Part shown: piece after piece, positions 42,748-53,752 of the stretch
Layout of the letters: each line of letters starts with the position of its first letter
Numbering within the stretch: the first letter of the stretch is position 1
Source of the DNA: Flavobacterium segetis
Lineage (GTDB): Bacteria > Bacteroidota > Bacteroidia > Flavobacteriales > Flavobacteriaceae
DNA length: 63,606 nt
Direction of reading: 5' to 3'
Assembly (NCBI RefSeq): GCF_900129575.1
Contig: NZ_FQWE01000012.1
Span: forward strand, 1 to 63,606
Notes under the pieces: model-generated
Database searches by the model: none
Seen by the model: only the letters and a program-made list of their open reading frames with translations
Told to the model about the DNA's origin: nothing
Made by a program: the position numbers and the translations under genes

Positions 42748-44907
42748 CTAATTAAAGACAAGTCTAACTAACTCTTTATAAATGTGTTCTTTATTGTTTT
42801 GATCTTTTCCTTCAAAATATAAATAATAATCTCCTTCAGCTAAGCCACTACCTACCCAATCATTTTTATAATTACTAGTTGTAAAAACTATTTGACCTTT
42901 TGAATTATAAATAATCAAAATATAATTACTAAAGGAGGTTATGTTATTGATTAGTAATCGATCATTATGACCATCTCCATTGGGTGAAACTAAATTGTTA
43001 AACATTAACTTGTCGTCTAATTTAAATTCAACAGTAATATTTATTTGGATCGTGTCCGAAAGGTTAGGAGAACCATTATCCGTTACTTTGACGTTAAAAC
43101 TATAAGTCCTTTTGTTATCGGCGTCAATTATACCATCAAAGCTTATGACACCGTCTTTATTTATTGAAAATGGGACATTTTGATTTGAAATTATTTCAAA
43201 ACTAAGGACGCTGTTTGCGTCAACATCAGTAGCTTCTACTTTTCCAACGATAACCGCGTTATTAGATAATTGCGACAAAACAAAATCTAAAGTATTAGAT
43301 GTCAAATTTTTAGTTATTACTGGATTTTCATTTACATTGACTGCAAAAACAGTTATCTTCTCTTTTACTTCACCGCCTCTTTGATCGTTACTAATAATTT
43401 CAAATTGATAAATTTGTTGCGTTTCAAAATCTAAACTTTTCTTTAAAACTAATTGATCGCCTACTATATCAAAGTTTAAATAATCAGAACCAGCATCAAA
43501 AAAACTATATCTACTAGTATCCTTGTCCTGATCTTTTGTTGTTAATGTTCCTATGACTGAACCAGCAGGTAAATTTTCATTAATTTTAGCATTACTTAAT
43601 GTGATTAAAATGGGTATGTCATTAATGTCATTGATAGCAATATTAAAAGTAGCAAATAGGATCTCGCCTAATGTATTTTCAGCTTTAACACGAATTTTAT
43701 AAATGTTTTTTGTTTCAAAGTCAAAAATTTCTTTTGTCTTTAAGCTATTTCCTAAAATTTCGAAAAATAAATTGTCATCGCCATCTGTTCCATTTACTAA
43801 TGTTAAAGTAAAAAGATTCCTATCTTCTTTTAACACAGTAAAATCGCCTACTGCAGTTCCAACAGGCTTATTTTCATCAATAGTCAACTTTGATAAAGTA
43901 AAAACTGTTGGTAATTTATCGTCGATTACAGTGATTTCAAAACTTTTTTCTACAACTTCTTTACGATTACTGATCGCTTGAACGCGAATTTTGTAACTGC
44001 TTTTCATTTCAAAATCGAAGACGCTTTTTACTCTTAACTTATTTCCTATGATATCAAATGCAGCATTATCAAAACCACCATCACCACTCACTAAAGTAAG
44101 GTTAGTAACAGCTCTGTCTTCAATAAGTACATTAAAATCTCCAACAATTGTTCCAGCAGGCTGATTTTCGTCAATTGTTAATTTTGATAAAGTAAAAACA
44201 GTTGGTAAGGTTACGGGATAAGCGGGAAACTGTATGGCCACAATCCATTCTTTTACAACACTTTGGTCTTCTGAAAAGACTTTGAACGTAACAGGATTAG
44301 TAAAGTCTAAATTATTTGAACCTGACACCTGTTGTGTTTGTCCAATATAAACACTAGCTCCAATGCTATTAGTAAAGGTTGCGTTCAAAGAAGTTACAAT
44401 TTGACCTGGATTAAGGTAAACCGTTATTTTATTACCATTGATACTTAAATCATTACGCGTAACACCTACAAAGCCCACTTCTAATAGATCTGCACCTTTT
44501 TGCAGTGTCTTGTTTGAAAAAATATAAGGCAGAGACAGGTTACCAAGATTTGCATTAGATGTAAAACTTGCGTTAGCAACAACATTTCTAACTACATTAT
44601 CAGTCGAATCATAAATTTTAAAACTAATTGTTTCGTTATTCAAATTAGAAAATACCGTTAAATAAGCATAGTACTTGTTTTCAGTAGAAACATATATTAA
44701 ACTTGAAACTCCTCGACACTCCCCGTTTACAAAGGCAGCAACCTTGTCATTCACATTGCCTAATCTAACACCATCAATATTTAAAGATCCAACAAAAGTC
44801 ATTGTGTATTGAAAATTATTTTCATTCACAGTCCAAGGAGGAGTTTGACTAAATGTGTTAAAACTTATCAGAAACAGTAGAAGAGTACTGTATATATAAT
44901 TTTTCAT
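42748..44907 (-). CDS. Cadherin-like secreted protein with type B T9SS sorting domain
   Basis: The protein is 719 residues with a signal peptide ending SFNTFSQ. Residues 23-140 form a module with PPWTVNENNFQYTMTFVG and ending in GNLSLPYIFSN; a related module is in the giant protein encoded next door. From about residue 232 there are four cadherin-like repeats near 232, 331, 429 and 526; the first two start almost identically (PTVFTLSKLTIDENQPAG and PTVFTLSKLTIDENKPVG). Residues 631-719 form a gliding-motility-associated C-terminal (CHU_C type B) domain, with NLVSPNGDGHNDRLLI and ending in LVRLVFN. It should be exported by T9SS with the help of the PorP/SprF protein encoded next. Confidence 0.9.
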   Translation of the reverse strand: MKNYIYSTLLLFLISFNTFSQTPPWTVNENNFQYTMTFVGSLNIDGVRLGNVNDKVAAFVNGECRGVSSLIYVSTENKYYAYLTVFSNLNNETISFKIYDSTDNVVRNVVANASFTSNANLGNLSLPYIFSNKTLQKGADLLEVGFVGVTRNDLSINGNKITVYLNPGQIVTSLNATFTNSIGASVYIGQTQQVSGSNNLDFTNPVTFKVFSEDQSVVKEWIVAIQFPAYPVTLPTVFTLSKLTIDENQPAGTIVGDFNVLIEDRAVTNLTLVSGDGGFDNAAFDIIGNKLRVKSVFDFEMKSSYKIRVQAISNRKEVVEKSFEITVIDDKLPTVFTLSKLTIDENKPVGTAVGDFTVLKEDRNLFTLTLVNGTDGDDNLFFEILGNSLKTKEIFDFETKNIYKIRVKAENTLGEILFATFNIAINDINDIPILITLSNAKINENLPAGSVIGTLTTKDQDKDTSRYSFFDAGSDYLNFDIVGDQLVLKKSLDFETQQIYQFEIISNDQRGGEVKEKITVFAVNVNENPVITKNLTSNTLDFVLSQLSNNAVIVGKVEATDVDANSVLSFEIISNQNVPFSINKDGVISFDGIIDADNKRTYSFNVKVTDNGSPNLSDTIQINITVEFKLDDKLMFNNLVSPNGDGHNDRLLINNITSFSNYILIIYNSKGQIVFTTSNYKNDWVGSGLAEGDYYLYFEGKDQNNKEHIYKELVRLVFN

Positions 44908-44933
44908 ATTTTAAATTATAAATTGATTTAAAT

Positions 44934-44963
44934 CTCCAAAACACCCGTAGAGGTGTCGTGGAG
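44934..44963 (-). promoter_or_regulatory. Intergenic hairpin between the giant and cadherin-like genes
   Basis: On the minus strand CTCCA pairs with TGGAG outside and CACC with GGTG inside, forming a compact stem. No T-run follows. Placed between two co-oriented genes it could be an mRNA processing or attenuation site that adjusts relative expression. Confidence 0.45.
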
Positions 44964-44980
44964 TCTAAATTGATTTAATT

Positions 44981-47900
44981 CTAATTTTTTATTACTTTTT
45001 GCGTGATGGTTTCTTCATTGATCGTAATTTGAAGTAAATAAACTCCGGACCCTACATTTGGCTGAATTTTTAATATATTTTCACCTCTAATCACGTTTTG
45101 ATTTACCTCTAATACTAATTTACCTGATATTGAAAATAGTCGGATGTTAATGCTTTGATCTTTATTAGCATTCGCATTTATAGTTATTTCATTATCAAAT
45201 GGACTTGGATAGATACTAACAGGATTTATCATGTCTTCTAGTATTAATGGTTTTGCTATAGTTCCTAGAACATCGTTTCCTTTAAAAATAAACTTTTTTG
45301 ATGTTTTTTTGTTGCTAATTTCATCGCCAATGTAGAATACCAAATCTTCTTCCGTATCTCCATAAACTGTAATAAAACTTAATTTACCATCATTTACAGT
45401 TTGATTAACTGTTGATCCTTTTAAAACGCCTTTACTATCATACGCAAACAATTTATTATATCCTGCTGGTAATAAAACCACGGCATTCATATTATCTGGG
45501 TACTGCTTAAACTCATCTTTAATGGTTTCCTGACTTGCGTTAATTTCATTTTTAATCTTGCTCGTTTTTGCTAATTTCCGGGTGTTTGCTAAATAACTTG
45601 GATATTTAAAAGTTTGTGCTTTACTAGATTTAATCATATATCCTTTGCCTGATTCTAAATAATTGAGTGTTCCGTTCCAGCCAATGAGAGGATCGTAAAT
45701 AGCAAACAGATTTTGTGATTTGACCACATCACCATCAGTGGCTTCAAAATAGGCTAATGCTTCATTAGTTTGCTGGTTGCCACTTAAAGTATATGGAAGC
45801 CAATTCCAATTCTCTTGAATTGGAAAACTCCAATTAGCAACATCTACAGCAGTGCCTTTAATAGTTAAAGGTTGTTCATGTGTCATGAATACTTTGATCA
45901 TCTTAGAATTATTCAAGCCACCGTAGGTAGAGATAGTTCCTGACCAACCACTATTGGCCGGTAAAGCCTCATTTTTAAAGTAGTTTTCTAAACGTGCTGG
46001 TGAATTAGTCAACATGCGATCAGAGGTTTCTAATTTTAGGTCTTTAGTCAAAGCGTTAAGGTTTGAAAAACTAGGATCGTTTACGTTCATTGATATCCAA
46101 GTCCATCCTGCATTAAAAGCTATATTTTGCACGACTACAGTAGAATTTTCGAAAATGACAGGTAAACTTAGTTTTCCTAAAATTGCGTTTTCTTGAAAAA
46201 TAATAGATGACTGTTCGTTCATTACTGCCACTTGAGTTATACCTCGAGAAGCATCCCAAATTTTAAAGTCGATAGGTTCAATACTCGTAGAATTGCTATA
46301 AATCGTCAAGAAAGCATAATACTGCTTGTAAGATGAATTATAGATTAACTTAGCTACCCCGCGGGCTTGTCCATTTGAAAATGCAGCTATTCTATCATAA
46401 TTATCTTCAGAAAAATTCCCATCTACTTTAATTCTACCTACAATATTCATACTGTATTTGTAATTAGCAGGATTTACGGTCCAGTTTGGCTCAGCTGCTA
46501 AAACTCGCAATTTGATTTGCATTTTTTCATCGTAACCAAAATCAGTCTTTAAAAAAATACTTTCGAGATATTCAGCTGGAGTCAATTCTTTGTCAATAGT
46601 AGCAATAATTATTACTCTACTGTCTGGCGAAATAGTCCCGCTAGTTTTACTTAAAGTCAACCATTTTGGAAGATTACTAATAATGTAAGGCTGTCCCTTT
46701 CCTCCTTTATTCAATAATGTAATTTCAAATGATTTTTCTTCGCCAGTTTTTTTAACAATATCGATTACTTCATTGTATCCTTCTGCAAACCAACTTACTT
46801 CGTTGCGTTTTACATAGGCTGTCCATGTAATAGGGGATTGTTGCATGTTATTGGCGCTGTCAAACATTTTATCTACTGTAATATCAATAATTTGACCTTC
46901 TAAGGAAGCCCAGTCGGTTACCACTGGTTCTAAAATCATTTGATCCTGATTTACAACATTGTTTACCTGAAACTTAATTAATGTTCTTTCCGGTTTAATT
47001 GGCGGTACATCTTCAGAATACTTGAGAACACCTGCATTCAAAATAGCATTATCTGGAAATCCAGATTGTCCTTTTTCCACATGAAAATAGCGAGGACCAT
47101 TTGCGGTTATAGGATCTGGTTGATTCATTTTTGCATACAGCATTAATCCGATACTTTCTGGGCTAATTTCATTAAATCGGTCGCGGGTTATTTGCTCAAC
47201 ATTACGTAACGTATTCCACAGTCGGAACTCGTCTAATTTACCAGTATAAGTACGATCAACAGCTACGGAACCTGTGATATCAGATGATCCACGTGCTCCT
47301 AACCAAATCTTGTTTCCAGAGAAACCGCCAATAGTTGCCATTAAATTTGAAGAAACTGAAACAGCATCGACATACGTTCGTAAAGAACCTAATCTGTTGA
47401 ATAATAATGTTACATGATGCCAGGAGTTGTCCGCCATATTTTGACTGGCTAATTCATACGAATTGCCTTCAGTTTCAAAAGTTAATTTACCGTTAGATTT
47501 CAAATTGATAGCCCACTTATTAGAAAGACCATTGGACTGTATTAAATCGCTACCATCACCTTTTCCGTTTGAGAATAGAGTTGCTTCCTGCGAAATACCT
47601 GTTTTCATCCAGAATGAAATTGTAGCATCCATTTCTTTAGTTAACTGCACAGAGCCAACTTTATCTAATGTCAAATACTGATCGTTTGTAAATTCATAGG
47701 AAGTTCCTTTCGGCTTAATATCCCATACCTCTTTAACAATGGCATGTTTGAATCTTGCTTTATCATTAGCTATCGTTCCTCTGCCTTCGTCCATAGGCCA
47801 ATAACCAACTAAATTAGCCTCATTTCCGATCAGTTTTGCATACATTTTGGCATAAGCCTCATCTAGATTGATATCTTTACTCCATAGTCGTAAGTCGTGC

Positions 47901-50900
47901 ATGTTTCCAATAAATGTGTTTCCTCCTATATTTAAGGCATTATTGTTTGAAAATTGCGCATTACTCACACCTATACTAGCACCAATTTCTTTGTCGTCTT
48001 GATAAATACGAAGCGTACCACTATTGTTTTTATGGGTAAAAGTATAGTGATGAAACAATCCATCGTTTGCAACACCACCACTCACTGTCAAATTACCAAG
48101 TGTAAAATAAATAGATCCGTTTAATAATTTAATTGTTACTCCTTCTTTTTGAGAAAGTATAGTAGCTTCATTTGAAGTGGTACTATTTTTCATCCAAAAT
48201 TCAAAAGCTAGATCTCCACTAGTAATTCTAGGACTATTAATAACCGCTTGATTTGTAGTTCCGTCAAATCGAAGAGATACATTGTTGTCAATTTCTAATT
48301 GATTGGTTTGACCTTTGATTTCAATGGTAGAAACTGCCGAATTATAAAAAATAGGTTCGTTAAAACTTACCTTCAAATCTTCTCCTGCTCCTAAAATACC
48401 ATCAATAGGTAATGGTGTACCAAAGCGCAATGGCGCATTCAAGTCGACTCTACCAGTTGTGATGTCCGAAATAAATTCAGTATCATTTGTACACGTACTT
48501 CTAGCGCGAATTTCATATCTTCCATCCGCTAATTTCAAAGCGGCAATGTCAAATGCATAGTTTAATATCGCATCTGTACCTATGAATTTAATATTAGTTT
48601 CACTGGCTAAAACAGCTGCATCATAAAAAACTTGTGTGCCATAATAGGTTTGCAGGCGTGTCCAATTAGAAGCTGTAGCCAATCGATATTCTAAATCAAT
48701 CTTTTTAAAACTAGCAAATTTAGTATTATATCCATTCAGTTTTACTTGTAACGGTTTAGTTGTTCCATCAGTATTATACGCTACTTCTCTATTATAAACC
48801 CAGTTGCTCAAAGGCGCGTTTACAAGAACTAATGAACAAGATGGAACGAATTGTGCAGAAATAGTAACTTCGGAACTTACATCTGCTCCATCACAAAGCG
48901 ATTCTAATCTAATTTTAATATTTTTATAATCATATACATCCGAAATTGATTTCCCTAAGGTCAACTTGTAGGTAATCGCTTTCCCATAAGGCACATTTAC
49001 TATTGTCCCATTTGGTTCAATATTGATGATGGCATTATCTGGGTTGCTGGTATTGTCAACAACTAATTTGTAATCAGCATTAATACCTGCAGCACTTTGA
49101 TTCTCTAATATCAATTCAAACTCAGCATTTCTACCTTCGGTAATATTACTTACATCAGCAGCAGTAACTTTCAAAACGGGTACTTCTAGTTTTTGAGTAG
49201 CATAACTTAACCGTGCTTTGTCATCATTTACGCAACATTCAATATTACTTGAAAAGGCTTTTTCAAGATCTGATTTTTGAGTTATGATGTTTTGTTTCTG
49301 AGCTCTTAATAATGATCTCAAATACTCATTATAATCTCTTGTAGCTTTAGGAGTATTTTTATTGTCTTTTATTGCGTCAATTTCCTTCTGTTTTGCAATT
49401 ATACTCTTGTCAAAAGCTAATGATGCAGCAATATAATCCTTAAACTTTTTATCACTAAAAAACACCGACTCTTCGGCTCCTTCATACGGGCAGGATGTTC
49501 TACCTCCTTGTGTTATAAATATTGGCCCATTTCCATCAAAAGCATTCACAACGTCTACACTTAAAAAGTTGGCTGTGTCATTATCTTTTAAGGTATAGCC
49601 AACTGTTGTAGTTTGGGTTGATTCTTCTGTAAGAGAAGAATTAATGTCCTGTTGAAAGACTCCTTTTGTAGAGGTTAAAATACCAGTAGAATTGACTGCA
49701 AACCCAATATCTAAACCAAAACTTTCATCAATCGTTAAATTATATGCTAAAGATGTGGTATTAATGATACTAGTTTCTACACTTTGAGAATATTCACCCA
49801 CACCAGCGTCAAATGAAATATTTTTTTGAAAATACTGATTTAGTAAATCACTTGTTTTTTTAGATTCTGTCAGTTTATCTCTTAGGTTCTTTTCGGCAGT
49901 TGGCCCAGCATTTCCCTCTTCAATTTCATTAGTAATAGAAGTGTTAAACTCGTTAAGTACATTAGTTACCTTAGCTTTATAGTCTATGCGGTTATTTTTC
50001 GCTAAATACTTATTTAACTCATTGTCCAAAATCAATTTTTTCCACAATCGAATTCTTTCTAGATATTGCGCTTTGCTTAAAGCACCGTCTTTCCCGGGGA
50101 TTAAAGTGCCATTGTCTATATTAGTAATAAACAATTCATATTCTGGAATTAGAGTTTCTAGAATGTGCTTTTGTGAGTATACAAAAAATGTTTCAGAAGG
50201 TTCGTCTACAAAATAAACTGCTTTTTGTTTACTAACGTATAACGGCACATCTGTAGTTCCTAAATTGACATATTCAAAAGAAGCTAATTCTTGTTGCACT
50301 CCATTAACGGTCTTCTTAGGTACGGTCGTAGACGGTTTCACATCATCAAATGAACCATAAAATTGATTTTTAGAGTTCCCTATGTATAAATCCCCCATAG
50401 AGCCTACAAAGTCAGGGTCATCACTAGTAGAAATGGTTTTACTAAAAGTATAGGTTTTAGTAAGGCTTTTTCCATCTGACGAAGAATGGTTGACGCCTAT
50501 ACCTACATTAATATTATTAAACCCCTCTGATTCAATTATTGGGCCAACAAGACCACCACCAGCAGCAAATTTAACACCTCCCATAATTTTAAAATCAGTT
50601 GTAAACCCTTCAGAATTTGCAAATGAATTTTCGGTAGTAAAAGAAATACTTTCTCCTTTTTCGATAGAAGCAAAACTATTAGATCCCGGTGGATCTCTTA
50701 AAATAATTTCAGGGATATCCGGAGCAGCAGTTACAAATGTTTGACTTCCATCAGACTTTCCTCCCAATATAATTCCTGTTGGATTATAACCTTCAACATC
50801 ATAATCTACCTCGTTAATACGGTATTTTAAACTACTCGTAATTGTAAATGGAGGTGCAATCGATGGCAGTCCTCCTTTAAAAGTGTACGTTAATTTACTT

Positions 50901-53743
50901 TCATTATTTGAATCTACAACTAATTTTCCAGAATCGATCAAAGCTAAATTATTATTTGCGATCAGTTCCCCATCACTAACGGGTACTTTTATCTCAACAG
51001 CGGTACCACTATCTTTGTTAGTATAGCGTTCAAAACGGTTTAATACTATTTGATATTCTTTAAATTGCGAATAAACTGGGTTTGTAAAGTCTCCAGTCTC
51101 TACATCTGTGCCGTTAACTGTGATTTTTTTATCTGAAGTTTGCTCTGTTACTTGTAACACAGGAGTCGATCTATAAACAAAACTTTTTTCGTAGTGATAC
51201 GGTTTTCCTTCTAGCTTTTTCTCGAATGAATTGTCGGTATACGTAAAAGTAGGCTTTGTAGTTGCTTCTACTTTTGCGAAATTAAGTGTTTCTGAAGTAC
51301 CCGCCTTTATCAATGCAATAGACGTATTTTTAGAAATCGTTACATTTTCTGCTTTCAATTCATATTGCAACGGTAATAGCGAAACACGGTATTCTCCCGA
51401 AGTTATATTGGTGTTGAACGAAGTTCTTGTATACGGAGTTACCGTAGAGCCAGCGGGTGCATAGCCTAAAGTAAATGCTGCGACTCCAATATTGTTTCGA
51501 GTACTAACATCAATAGTTTTTGTATTGCCGCTAACGTCTTTTACAGCTACTGTTTTAAGTCCATCTTCTCCAAAACCAGCTTTTTTAGCGGCCTCAATAG
51601 ATCCACCAACCACCTTACCTATTACAGTAACTTTTGTATTATCTACAAAAACAACGGCTTCGTTTGAATCTTCAAAAAATTCTTTAGTGGACCCCGTTCC
51701 AGCAGGGAATCGTCCATTGTAAGTAAATTCGTGACCGTCTTTTTTTACTGTTATGTAGTGATTACCAATAGGCACACTTATATCAAAATAGCCTGTGTCG
51801 TCTGTGACTACTGGCATGCTGTTTTCGTCCAAAACAATAATTCCGTCAATAAAAACATTGGCACCTTGGGTTTTAATACTAGCATATCGATCCAAATAAT
51901 CGTCTGTAGTATCAGTAGGTGTTCCATTGTTATTCAACCAGTACTGTCCTTTTGAAAATTTCTCACTTCCTTTTGTATAATAATTGTAGCCCTCGTCTAA
52001 AATTCCAGGGCCGTTAATCCATGAGGTTCCTTCATTAGTTGGCAATTTGGTATCAACTTCTACATACGAAGGGAACACACCTCTTGTGTTATAGGCAATT
52101 TGCCCTTTAAAACTAAAAGAGGAGTTGTCTATAAAGCTAATTTTATTCACTACCTCAGAACCTTGTCCTAAAAATACTAATTGTTGTCCAGGTTCAAATT
52201 TATGTTGTCCGTACAAAGGGGTTATGGTAAAAGATTCACCCGTACCGGAATAGGGTATGGCCGTAATCTCATAGTTTCCTTTTGCATCAGTAACTCCTAG
52301 AATACCTAGTTGACTGCTCGTTGGGAAATCTCCCGCAGCATTAGCCCAAGTAACGGCAGTAATGGCGTCGCCTAATTTTCCGTGGTTTTTGTTATAATTA
52401 AATCCATCTCTAGATAAATCATATGCAAATTGGCCCACTTTTTCATTGGCTCTTAAATACGCTACTAAACGAGAATCATTACCGCTAATGTAACGGGAAT
52501 AATCCGTACGGATTTGTTGCGCTTCCAAGACCGCTTTCCACACTCTAATTTCATCGTGATAAGCATCTCTTCCACCGCCCACATAGATGTTTTTCCATTG
52601 TGTATCAGCACCAGCAATTTTTAAAGTGTTGGTTGCCGTTGGAATGGTAACATTAAAATAGGGAGCTGTATAAGAGGGATCGGTACCTTGCAATTTTGTG
52701 TTAACAAGATCTTTGTATGCACTGGATATAGCTCTTCCATTAATTAATAATGTGGGCACTGCACCCTCTTTCATAATTACGGAAAAGTGCATGAAATTAG
52801 TGTTGAAGTTCGAAACCGGAATCATTACATCATCCCCCCTACTATTGATAAGTCCAGAAGGGTAATAATTTTCAAGTACGTAATCAGCGGTTCCAATTTT
52901 CACTACTATTTTTTTACTAGTAGCTTGCAATTGTACCGAAGCATCAATTGTTTTGTTGTCCAAACTTTTAAGTTGAAACAACTTGATGGCCGTTCCTGCA
53001 TCATCTGTATAAGCAGATTTTGGTTTTGCCCATGCTTGGTAAGTAACTGCAGTAGTAATTGCCGAATTAAAATTCTCAATTTTTAAATTTGTAGTTGCTG
53101 GTATAAGCAAGGAACCTCCTTGATTGACACTTGTTCCAGCTGAACTAGCCATTACTATGACATCTTTTACAGGATTACCTCCTTTATAACTAATGTTTCC
53201 TGTCACAACTGCCGTTGGGTTTCTATACCCAAAACCAGTAATATAAGTGGAGTATAAACTTTCGATTTTACTAACGCCCTCAGCTACAATTTTGTACTGA
53301 AACAGCACACCACCTTCGGCATAGCGGTCTTCATATTGTGTTACACTAGGAGAAACACTTCCTACAAATTGATAGGGTTTGTCTTGTGCTACATTGTATT
53401 CTCTTTTGTAAATTTTAATACTAGTAATTTTGTCAAAATTACTTCTCAAATCCCAACTAATCAATATTTTATCACCAAAATATCCTTTAGAAACATCAAA
53501 AGATTCTTCGGCAAATGTAGGAAACAAGTACAGTACATTCCATGGGAAACGAACGTCTACAGGTTGCACTATTCTAGAAGTAGTATTTACATTTTGTCCT
53601 AAATAAGGGAGTCCTACCTGAATGGTAAACCCGTTTTTCTGAATGGCCTGAGAGGCAGGAACCACTTTGGCACCCTCGGTATTTTGCGCTCTCAGTCCCG
53701 TGGCGATGAGGCCAAGGAATAAAGCTATAATTATTTTTTTCAT
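44981..53743 (-). CDS. Giant LamG-domain surface protein with type A T9SS sorting domain
   Basis: This secreted protein has 2920 residues. After the signal peptide (IIIALFLGLIATGLRAQ) come a fibronectin-like region, a first LamG domain (about 219-458), carboxypeptidase-regulatory-like segments (about 488-515 and 628-675), helical segments (about 1281-1310 and 1428-1508) around FLSVDVVNAF and GGRTSCPYEG (about 1395-1420), two more LamG domains (about 1815-2015 and 2021-2211, both with DLRLW or DEFRLW), a BACON-like domain (about 2318-2414) and a module of about 118 residues (2415-2532) shared with the cadherin-like protein. The last 80 residues (IYPSPFDNEITINANA...QKVIKN) are a type A T9SS tail that leads to export and surface attachment. 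The role is inferred as adhesin or structural surface fibre; no enzyme site was recognised. Confidence 0.9.
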   Translation of the reverse strand: MKKIIIALFLGLIATGLRAQNTEGAKVVPASQAIQKNGFTIQVGLPYLGQNVNTTSRIVQPVDVRFPWNVLYLFPTFAEESFDVSKGYFGDKILISWDLRSNFDKITSIKIYKREYNVAQDKPYQFVGSVSPSVTQYEDRYAEGGVLFQYKIVAEGVSKIESLYSTYITGFGYRNPTAVVTGNISYKGGNPVKDVIVMASSAGTSVNQGGSLLIPATTNLKIENFNSAITTAVTYQAWAKPKSAYTDDAGTAIKLFQLKSLDNKTIDASVQLQATSKKIVVKIGTADYVLENYYPSGLINSRGDDVMIPVSNFNTNFMHFSVIMKEGAVPTLLINGRAISSAYKDLVNTKLQGTDPSYTAPYFNVTIPTATNTLKIAGADTQWKNIYVGGGRDAYHDEIRVWKAVLEAQQIRTDYSRYISGNDSRLVAYLRANEKVGQFAYDLSRDGFNYNKNHGKLGDAITAVTWANAAGDFPTSSQLGILGVTDAKGNYEITAIPYSGTGESFTITPLYGQHKFEPGQQLVFLGQGSEVVNKISFIDNSSFSFKGQIAYNTRGVFPSYVEVDTKLPTNEGTSWINGPGILDEGYNYYTKGSEKFSKGQYWLNNNGTPTDTTDDYLDRYASIKTQGANVFIDGIIVLDENSMPVVTDDTGYFDISVPIGNHYITVKKDGHEFTYNGRFPAGTGSTKEFFEDSNEAVVFVDNTKVTVIGKVVGGSIEAAKKAGFGEDGLKTVAVKDVSGNTKTIDVSTRNNIGVAAFTLGYAPAGSTVTPYTRTSFNTNITSGEYRVSLLPLQYELKAENVTISKNTSIALIKAGTSETLNFAKVEATTKPTFTYTDNSFEKKLEGKPYHYEKSFVYRSTPVLQVTEQTSDKKITVNGTDVETGDFTNPVYSQFKEYQIVLNRFERYTNKDSGTAVEIKVPVSDGELIANNNLALIDSGKLVVDSNNESKLTYTFKGGLPSIAPPFTITSSLKYRINEVDYDVEGYNPTGIILGGKSDGSQTFVTAAPDIPEIILRDPPGSNSFASIEKGESISFTTENSFANSEGFTTDFKIMGGVKFAAGGGLVGPIIESEGFNNINVGIGVNHSSSDGKSLTKTYTFSKTISTSDDPDFVGSMGDLYIGNSKNQFYGSFDDVKPSTTVPKKTVNGVQQELASFEYVNLGTTDVPLYVSKQKAVYFVDEPSETFFVYSQKHILETLIPEYELFITNIDNGTLIPGKDGALSKAQYLERIRLWKKLILDNELNKYLAKNNRIDYKAKVTNVLNEFNTSITNEIEEGNAGPTAEKNLRDKLTESKKTSDLLNQYFQKNISFDAGVGEYSQSVETSIINTTSLAYNLTIDESFGLDIGFAVNSTGILTSTKGVFQQDINSSLTEESTQTTTVGYTLKDNDTANFLSVDVVNAFDGNGPIFITQGGRTSCPYEGAEESVFFSDKKFKDYIAASLAFDKSIIAKQKEIDAIKDNKNTPKATRDYNEYLRSLLRAQKQNIITQKSDLEKAFSSNIECCVNDDKARLSYATQKLEVPVLKVTAADVSNITEGRNAEFELILENQSAAGINADYKLVVDNTSNPDNAIINIEPNGTIVNVPYGKAITYKLTLGKSISDVYDYKNIKIRLESLCDGADVSSEVTISAQFVPSCSLVLVNAPLSNWVYNREVAYNTDGTTKPLQVKLNGYNTKFASFKKIDLEYRLATASNWTRLQTYYGTQVFYDAAVLASETNIKFIGTDAILNYAFDIAALKLADGRYEIRARSTCTNDTEFISDITTGRVDLNAPLRFGTPLPIDGILGAGEDLKVSFNEPIFYNSAVSTIEIKGQTNQLEIDNNVSLRFDGTTNQAVINSPRITSGDLAFEFWMKNSTTSNEATILSQKEGVTIKLLNGSIYFTLGNLTVSGGVANDGLFHHYTFTHKNNSGTLRIYQDDKEIGASIGVSNAQFSNNNALNIGGNTFIGNMHDLRLWSKDINLDEAYAKMYAKLIGNEANLVGYWPMDEGRGTIANDKARFKHAIVKEVWDIKPKGTSYEFTNDQYLTLDKVGSVQLTKEMDATISFWMKTGISQEATLFSNGKGDGSDLIQSNGLSNKWAINLKSNGKLTFETEGNSYELASQNMADNSWHHVTLLFNRLGSLRTYVDAVSVSSNLMATIGGFSGNKIWLGARGSSDITGSVAVDRTYTGKLDEFRLWNTLRNVEQITRDRFNEISPESIGLMLYAKMNQPDPITANGPRYFHVEKGQSGFPDNAILNAGVLKYSEDVPPIKPERTLIKFQVNNVVNQDQMILEPVVTDWASLEGQIIDITVDKMFDSANNMQQSPITWTAYVKRNEVSWFAEGYNEVIDIVKKTGEEKSFEITLLNKGGKGQPYIISNLPKWLTLSKTSGTISPDSRVIIIATIDKELTPAEYLESIFLKTDFGYDEKMQIKLRVLAAEPNWTVNPANYKYSMNIVGRIKVDGNFSEDNYDRIAAFSNGQARGVAKLIYNSSYKQYYAFLTIYSNSTSIEPIDFKIWDASRGITQVAVMNEQSSIIFQENAILGKLSLPVIFENSTVVVQNIAFNAGWTWISMNVNDPSFSNLNALTKDLKLETSDRMLTNSPARLENYFKNEALPANSGWSGTISTYGGLNNSKMIKVFMTHEQPLTIKGTAVDVANWSFPIQENWNWLPYTLSGNQQTNEALAYFEATDGDVVKSQNLFAIYDPLIGWNGTLNYLESGKGYMIKSSKAQTFKYPSYLANTRKLAKTSKIKNEINASQETIKDEFKQYPDNMNAVVLLPAGYNKLFAYDSKGVLKGSTVNQTVNDGKLSFITVYGDTEEDLVFYIGDEISNKKTSKKFIFKGNDVLGTIAKPLILEDMINPVSIYPSPFDNEITINANANKDQSINIRLFSISGKLVLEVNQNVIRGENILKIQPNVGSGVYLLQITINEETITQKVIKN

Positions 53744-53752
53744 AATTATAAC

